Shown: in pieces, positions 59,101-64,000 of the stretch
Layout of the letters: each line of letters starts with the position of its first letter
Position numbering within the stretch: the first letter of the stretch is position 1
From: Actinernus sp. WN-2022
Taxonomy: Eukaryota > Cnidaria > Anthozoa > Actiniaria > Actinernidae
Assembly: GCA_030867875.1 (NCBI GenBank)
Contig: JAOWCC010001589.1
Coordinates: forward strand, 146,293,745 to 146,357,744
Length of the DNA stretch: 64,000 bases
Direction of reading: 5' to 3'
Made by a program: the position numbers and the translations under genes
Notes under the pieces: generated by a model
Told to the model about the DNA's origin: nothing
The model's input: the letters and a program-made list of their open reading frames with translations, nothing else
The model's database searches: none

Positions 59101-59668
59101 GATACTTTTGTAGTCTTACCTCACCATAAAATTTAATCGTGATACGCTTGTTGTGCCCCTTCAACCCTTTAATCTCGGCCATTCCTGTATTGAGAACATT
59201 ATTCCTGTCGATATATAGGGAATTTGTTTGCTCTTCAGATGATGTAACTGGGTCCTCAACTTCAAGGTCCCTTCTACCATCTTTGACTGAAAAAATCGCA
59301 GTATTTCAACAGGGTTATTGTCCAGTCCAGCAGACCTGCAGTAATCTATTGTTTCTTTTACTACATTGTCTATGCCAGACAAGTATTGTGCTTCGTCGAT
59401 CATGGACACAAGGCCATCATCATCATCCTGCACAGAGGTGGAGTCATCACCATTGCCCTGTGTTTCCACAGATACAGAATTGTTGCCATTTTCTGGATTA
59501 GTATTCTGTACAGAATTGGAGGCTTGTCTGTTGGTGCCACTGTCCTGTGTGTTGCTGCTGTTGTCGTCAGTGGTTGTTGGGGCTTGAGTATTTACTGGAG
59601 AGTCATGGCTGGCGTGATTACTTTCTCCATCTCCCAAAAACACCTCCATGGCCTCTTTACTTTTTTGG
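56110..59668 (-). pseudogene. HECT-type E3 ubiquitin ligase-like gene, five exons, catalytic Cys segment missing
   Basis: Minus-strand exons: A 59668-59120 (Asn/Ser-rich N-terminus, then NVVKETIDYCRSAGLDNNPV and, after a frameshift near 59266, DRNNVLNTGMAEIKGL, donor GAG|GTAAGA); B 58876 to about 58712 (QADDYGGPRKEFFQLILQSI, the HECT N-lobe signature); C 58247-58111 (LRMLQNGKLPIFLTEEQVVD, LSELGIYQ, donor CAG|GTACAT); D 57874-57736 (SNTVPKLLDILKPEFSPDGS, one early in-frame TGA); E 56243-56110 (TSLGHILQFCTGEDEEPVLG, then directly FAKTYFGRA and stop). Phases of C, D and E agree. This resembles the G2E3-like HECT family repeated in cnidarians. In exon E the stretch that should carry the catalytic Cys (usual pattern C-N-x-L-x-L-P) is absent, so ligase activity is unlikely. 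Confidence 0.75.
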
Positions 59669-59699
59669 CTATAATAAACAATATAAATAAATAAAAATA

Positions 59700-60245
59700 G
59701 AAATCGCACATACACATTTATAGGTTAGGTAAAAGTGGAGCTCATGATTTTATTTATTTAAACATGATTTTATCGAATACGCAAAATGTATGCACATATG
59801 TTTCTAAAACTTATTACAATTTCTTATTTAGGATGAAACTTTAAATATAATTTCATGTTCATTAGTATTCTTTATATAAAACGTTTGTCCTAATTAGCAA
59901 TTCAATGAGAAAGCTGAAACATCAATAGAAATTCCAAGAGTTGGAAGGTGCTTATCCATTATCTCAATCATTAACCCCGTTTCCACGTGGGACAGAATTC
60001 AAATCCCTCCGCGGGCTTTTTAGAATGATGAGATTTTATCAGGTATAAAGGAGCATGCACATAACTGATTTGCTTTATTTGATTGGACAAAATGCTCATT
60101 AATTATTCATGAGTTTTTGAATTAAAGTTTAAAACACTGACTGTAATTGGCATTAAGAAGCAAGCATTGAGAAGAAATTAAAATTTATTTAGAACCTCGA
60201 CATTATCCCTACCAAATTCTGTTGAGTGGTTTTGCTTCATTTCAT
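59700..60245. other. Intergenic, no gene
   Basis: I see nothing coding or repetitive of note. Confidence 0.5.
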
Positions 60246-60249
60246 CATC

Positions 60250-60650
60250 AGGTGTTAGAATGAAGTATCAGTCTTCCCCTTCTTTGGGCATTTCAAAGGA
60301 AGGTATAGCAATTCGGAATACTCTCCTTCGCGTCATTTCAACAACAACCCGTGCCTCTAATCAACCGCTTAGCAACAGACGCGGTGTCTGTTCTGGGGAA
60401 AGTGGTACAGATGACGTCCCCACATTTAGTTCTCCTATTTACAGTTCAACCTTCAAAGCCGTGACTATGCCATGATGCTCGCTACTTAAACTTATGGATG
60501 ACAGATAAGCCGTTTAAATTGGACACTGGTGAATTCTTATCAAACCATCCTCGATGATGAGTCGGGCTACGACCACCTCCTTCTAGGCTTACGGCCCACG
60601 GGTGCTTTGGGTCAGCTGGCAGCGTCAACTCAACTGAATGATTTACCAGA
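60250..60650 (+). pseudogene. Second DIRS-type reverse transcriptase fragment, diverged
   Basis: On the plus strand INRLATDAVSVLGKVV is followed by SPHLVLLFTVQPSKP, a TGA (CGA to TGA change) and LCHDARYLNLWMTDKPFKLD, then in a shifted frame ILDDESGYDHLLLGL. These align in order with the RT of the first DIRS element (VEPSKPRLCVDARFLNLW and KIDDKSGYDHIFL). The catalytic YIDD region is not present. It is an old truncated relative in the opposite orientation. Confidence 0.75.
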
Positions 60651-60937
60651 ATGGATGTTTTATTGCCACCATATATAATTTGCTAAAAGTTTACATCTTT
60701 GATAAAATCAAAATAAAATAAGAGTACATTCTTACAATAGAAGTGTTCGATTGCAATATAGATGATCGAAAAAAGTACAGGTTAAATCTATTTTTTTTAT
60801 TCAAATACAGCAGTGGCGAGGAAGCCTAATAGAAACTAGAAAATATTATGGTAATTAGGCTTCCTCCTAAAAGACAACTGAACGGATTTGATTCGAAAAG
60901 GCGAGGCGACTATAGTGGGCTAAATATTTTTTAAGTT

Positions 60938-61330
60938 TTAAATAAAGTATTTTTTCACATATTTCTTGAAAATTGAAATACTGGGCAAAGTTGTTAATTC
61001 ACAGGGTAGGGAATTCCATATTTTGGGACCTTGATGAAGAATAGTGAACTGCTTGATGTTAGTTCTGCAGTGATGTGGTCTATAGTCAGTGGCATGTCTT
61101 GTATTATAATTATGAATTTCTCGATTAGTTAAAAAGGGATTGAGAAAACTGACAGGTAGCAGTTGATTATGGTAAGAGTACATAAAGATTGATATTAAAA
61201 ACAAATTCACACTAAATACATCAAGAATCTTTAGCTCCTTAAATAAGAGTGCTGTATGCGCGCGATAATCGGCATTTGATATTATTCGGACGATGCGTTT
61301 CTGTAAAAGATGAAGTCTGTTGAAATTAGA
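60938..61330 (-). pseudogene. LINE 3' fragment (CR1/Jockey-type RT C-terminus)
   Basis: The frame has NFNRLHLLQKRIVRIISNAD, a hydrophobic LNRL/IFMYSYHNQLLP stretch and the common C-terminal phrase GPKIWNSLPCELTTLPS, ending KKYVKKYFI. It is the conserved last part of a non-LTR RT, beyond the catalytic domain. 5' truncation near 61330-61400 is typical of LINE insertion. Confidence 0.82.
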
Positions 61331-61436
61331 GGGATACGTTGATGATCGTATCCCAAATTTCGCCGTTCCTTTTACTTTAACCTTAGACATGTCCGATCGA
61401 TCTCTCATTCTCTAATGTTTTTATCCTTTCCCATAA

Positions 61437-61745
61437 CTACAGCATTATATCTTCTGATATAAATGTGTTGGGTTTTCTTTGAGACATGCCTTTGTAATTT
61501 GTAAGGCATTTTTCAGAGAAAGCAGTTTCAAAACTAGGAACGTTGGTAAATAGGTCTAGTTCGTTCCTTTGCGTTGATGGCTCATTATATGTGAATGCAT
61601 GGGCATATTCCTTACGAGAGAACTGTAAGTTCTGTGTATATGAATGTGTTATATGAACTTCTACTGCCTTAAAGTATAGGACATCACATTGAACTGTAAA
61701 GTATACGGATATGAAGGATTTCACGGAGTAGACGGAGTCAGAGAT
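61437..61745 (-). other. Possible terminal exon, source of the hairpin array
   Basis: The minus strand is open for about 100 codons up to the array edge (DSVYSVKSFISVYFTVQC ... YAHAFTYNEPSTQRNELDL ... PNTFISEDIML stop). There is no ATG and no clear acceptor at the array junction, as if the upstream exon end had been replaced. I do not recognise the protein. Its first ~80 bp are repeated in both orientations in the array to the right. Confidence 0.35.
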
Positions 61746-64000
61746 GCAAATATGATATTAATATATTAATTTATTCTATACTAATATATTAATTTATTCT
61801 ATACTAATATATTAATATATTAATATTTCCTATACTAATATATTAATATATTCTATACTAATATATTCTATATTAATATATTCTATACTAATATATTAAT
61901 ATATTAATATATTCTATACTAATATATTAATAAATTTTATACTAATATATTCTATACTAATATATTAATATATTCTATATATTAATATATATTAATATAT
62001 TCTGTATTAATATTATTAATATATTCTATCTTAATATATTAATATATTCTATGCTAATGTTATACTTACATCTCTGACTCCGTCTACTCCGTGAAATCCT
62101 TCATATCCGCATATATTTCCACTGCCTTAAAGTATAGGACATCACATTGAACTGTAAAGTATACGGATATGAAGGATTTCACGGAGTAGACGGAGTCAGA
62201 GATGCAAATATGATATTAATATATTAATTTATTCTATACTAATATATTAATTTATTCTATACTAATATATTAACATATTAATATTTCCTATACTAATATA
62301 TTAATATATTCTATACTAATATATTCTATACTAATATATTAATATATTAATATATTCTATACTAATATATTAATATATTATATACTAATATATTAATATA
62401 TTATATATTCTATCTTAATATATTCTATACTAATATATTAATATATTCTATACTAATACATTAATATATTAATATATTCTATACTAATATATTAATAAAT
62501 TCTATACTAATATATTCTATACTAATATATTAATATATTCTATATATTAATATATTCTGTATTAATATTATTAATATATTCTATCTTAATATATTAATAT
62601 ATTCTATGCTAATGTTATATTTACATCTCTGACTCCGTCTACTCCGTGAAATCCTTCATATCCGCATATATTTCCACTGCCTTAAAATATACGGATATGA
62701 AGGATTTCACGGAGTAGACGGAGTCAAGATGCAAATATTATATATTAGTAATATTGATATTATAAATATATTATAAATATATTATAAATATATTATAAAT
62801 ATATTATAATTTCTTCTATACTAATATATTAATATATTCTATACTAATATATTAATAAATTCTATACTAATATATTCTATACTAATATATTAATATATTC
62901 TATACTAATATATTCTATTCTAATATATTAATATATTCTATACTAATATATTAATATATTCTATATATTAATGTATTCTATATATTAATATATTCTGTCT
63001 TAATATATTAATATATTCTATACTAATGTTATATTTACATCTCTGACTCCGTCTACTCCGTGAAATCCTTCATAACCGCATATATTTCCACTGCCTTAAA
63101 GTATAGACATCACATTGAACTGTAAAGTATACGGATATGAAGGATTTCACGGAGTAGACGGAGTCAGAGATGCAAATATTATATATTAGTAATATTAGTA
63201 ATATTAATATTATAAATATATTATAAATATATTATAAATATATTATAAATATATTATAAATATATTATAAATATATTATAAATATATTATAAATATATTA
63301 TAAATATATTATAAATATATTATAAATATATTATAAATATATTATAAATATATTATAAATATATTATAAATATTAATATTACTAATATATAATATTTGCA
63401 TCTCTGACTCCGGCTACTCCGTGAAATCCTTAGCATAGAATATATTAATAATATTAGTATAGAATATATTAATATATTAATATATAGAATATATTAATAT
63501 ATTAGTATAGAATATATTAATATATTAGTATAAAATAAATTAATATATTAATATCATATTTGCATCTCTGACTCCGTCTACTCCGTAAAATCCTTCATAT
63601 CCGTATACTTTACAGTTGAATGTGATGTCCTATACTTTAAGGCAGTGGAAATATATGCAGATATGAAGGATTTCACGGAGTAGACGGAGTCAGAGATGTA
63701 AATATAACATTAGCATAGAATATATTAATATGGAATATATTAATATATTAGTATAGAATATATTAATATATTAGTATAGAATATATTAATATATTAGTAT
63801 AGAATATATTAATATATTAGTATAGAATATATTAATATATTAGTATGGAATATATTAATATATTAGTGTAGAATATATTAATATATTAGTGTAGAATATA
63901 TTAATATATTAGTGTAGAAGATATTAATATATTAGTGTAGAAGATATTAATATATTAGTATAGAACATATTAATATATTAGTATAGAATATATTAATATA
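61665..64000. repeat. Hairpin/AT-minisatellite compound array
   Basis: Blocks of an AT-rich ~23-bp repeat (TAATATATTAATATATTCTA) alternate with hairpin modules. Full or near-full modules are at 62069-62208, 62624-62736, 63038-63177 and 63561-63702; half modules are at 61665-61751 and 63398-63432. Each full module is an inverted pair of a ~43-bp stem (CATCTCTGACTCCGTCTACT...) around a loop with GACATCACATTGAACTGTAA. In M3 the loop has lost ~27 bp. Left of 63.19 kb the AT units end in CTATAC; right of 63.43 kb they are the reverse complement (GTATAG). The window ends within the array. Confidence 0.93.
63190..63375. repeat. 11-bp ATAAATATATT satellite at the array's axis
   Basis: About 16 tandem copies of an 11-bp unit lie between inverted flanks (TTAGTAATATTAATATT on the left and its mirror on the right). 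A second, shorter run of the same unit is at about 62763-62810. Confidence 0.9.

Noticed and set aside
59139..59694. Plus-strand frames of 73-120 codons
   Set aside because: Antisense to the HECT-like exon A, whose family-like residues, splice donor and phase support the minus strand.

Overview
The window looks like nuclear DNA of a marine invertebrate, most probably an anthozoan cnidarian such as a stony coral. The reasons are AT-rich DNA with spliceosomal introns, a single-exon class A GPCR, a tRNA-derived SINE, and a dense mix of DIRS/YR, pogo, CACTA-like, CR1/L2-like and foldback repeats of a kind common in coral genomes. The species cannot be named from this sequence. There are no bacterial operons, rRNA genes or CRISPR arrays. 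Most coding DNA belongs to transposable elements. The best intact host gene is the GPCR at 34.3-35.3 kb (minus).

Layout. 1.3-12.6 kb: a host inverted repeat (arms about 1310-1911 and 11953-12565) holds a tyrosine-recombinase retrotransposon on the minus strand (1912-11740). It has PAT-like split direct repeats (A1 - genes - B1 - A2 - B2), a gag in three exons, RT, RNase H, a methyltransferase-like region and a zinc-ribbon/tyrosine recombinase. Its gag is interrupted by a 3.6-kb TIR element (6568-10179) with a 10-12 bp target-site duplication. The TIRs carry a consensus 5' splice site and a good 3' splice site, so splicing would keep gag in frame: an introner-like insertion. This element also holds a RecQ-like helicase remnant and a second first-exon-like ORF at its other end. 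15.0-20.4 kb: a pogo-like transposase with a HIRAN-like ORF directly upstream, and several MITEs. 20.4-33.8 kb: a broken multi-exon gene of a repeated family, a 12-bp minisatellite, a 1.1-kb foldback with modular arms around an exon-like fragment, a zinc-binding ORF in a TIR element, several large palindromes and an L1-like ORF1 remnant.

34.3-44.0 kb: the GPCR, four tandem 267-bp repeats, a tRNA-derived SINE, 122-bp tandem monomers followed by a frameshifted LINE, and a polypyrimidine minisatellite. 45.7-46.3 kb: the last exon of a protein kinase domain. 48.3-55.4 kb (minus): a Tnp2/DUF4218-type CACTA-like transposase with an upstream zinc-finger exon. 56.1-59.7 kb (minus): a five-exon HECT ubiquitin-ligase-like gene that seems to have lost the segment with the catalytic cysteine. 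60.2-61.4 kb: a second, diverged DIRS-type RT fragment (plus) and a LINE 3' fragment (minus).

61.7-64.0 kb: an unusual array in which AT-rich minisatellite blocks alternate with about 140-bp hairpins. The hairpins are inverted copies of the exon-like sequence at the array's left edge, and the array changes strand polarity around 63.29 kb, so the window ends inside a large compound palindrome.

Most transposon genes here carry frameshifts or stops and are probably dead. Family names come from motif recognition without database searches.
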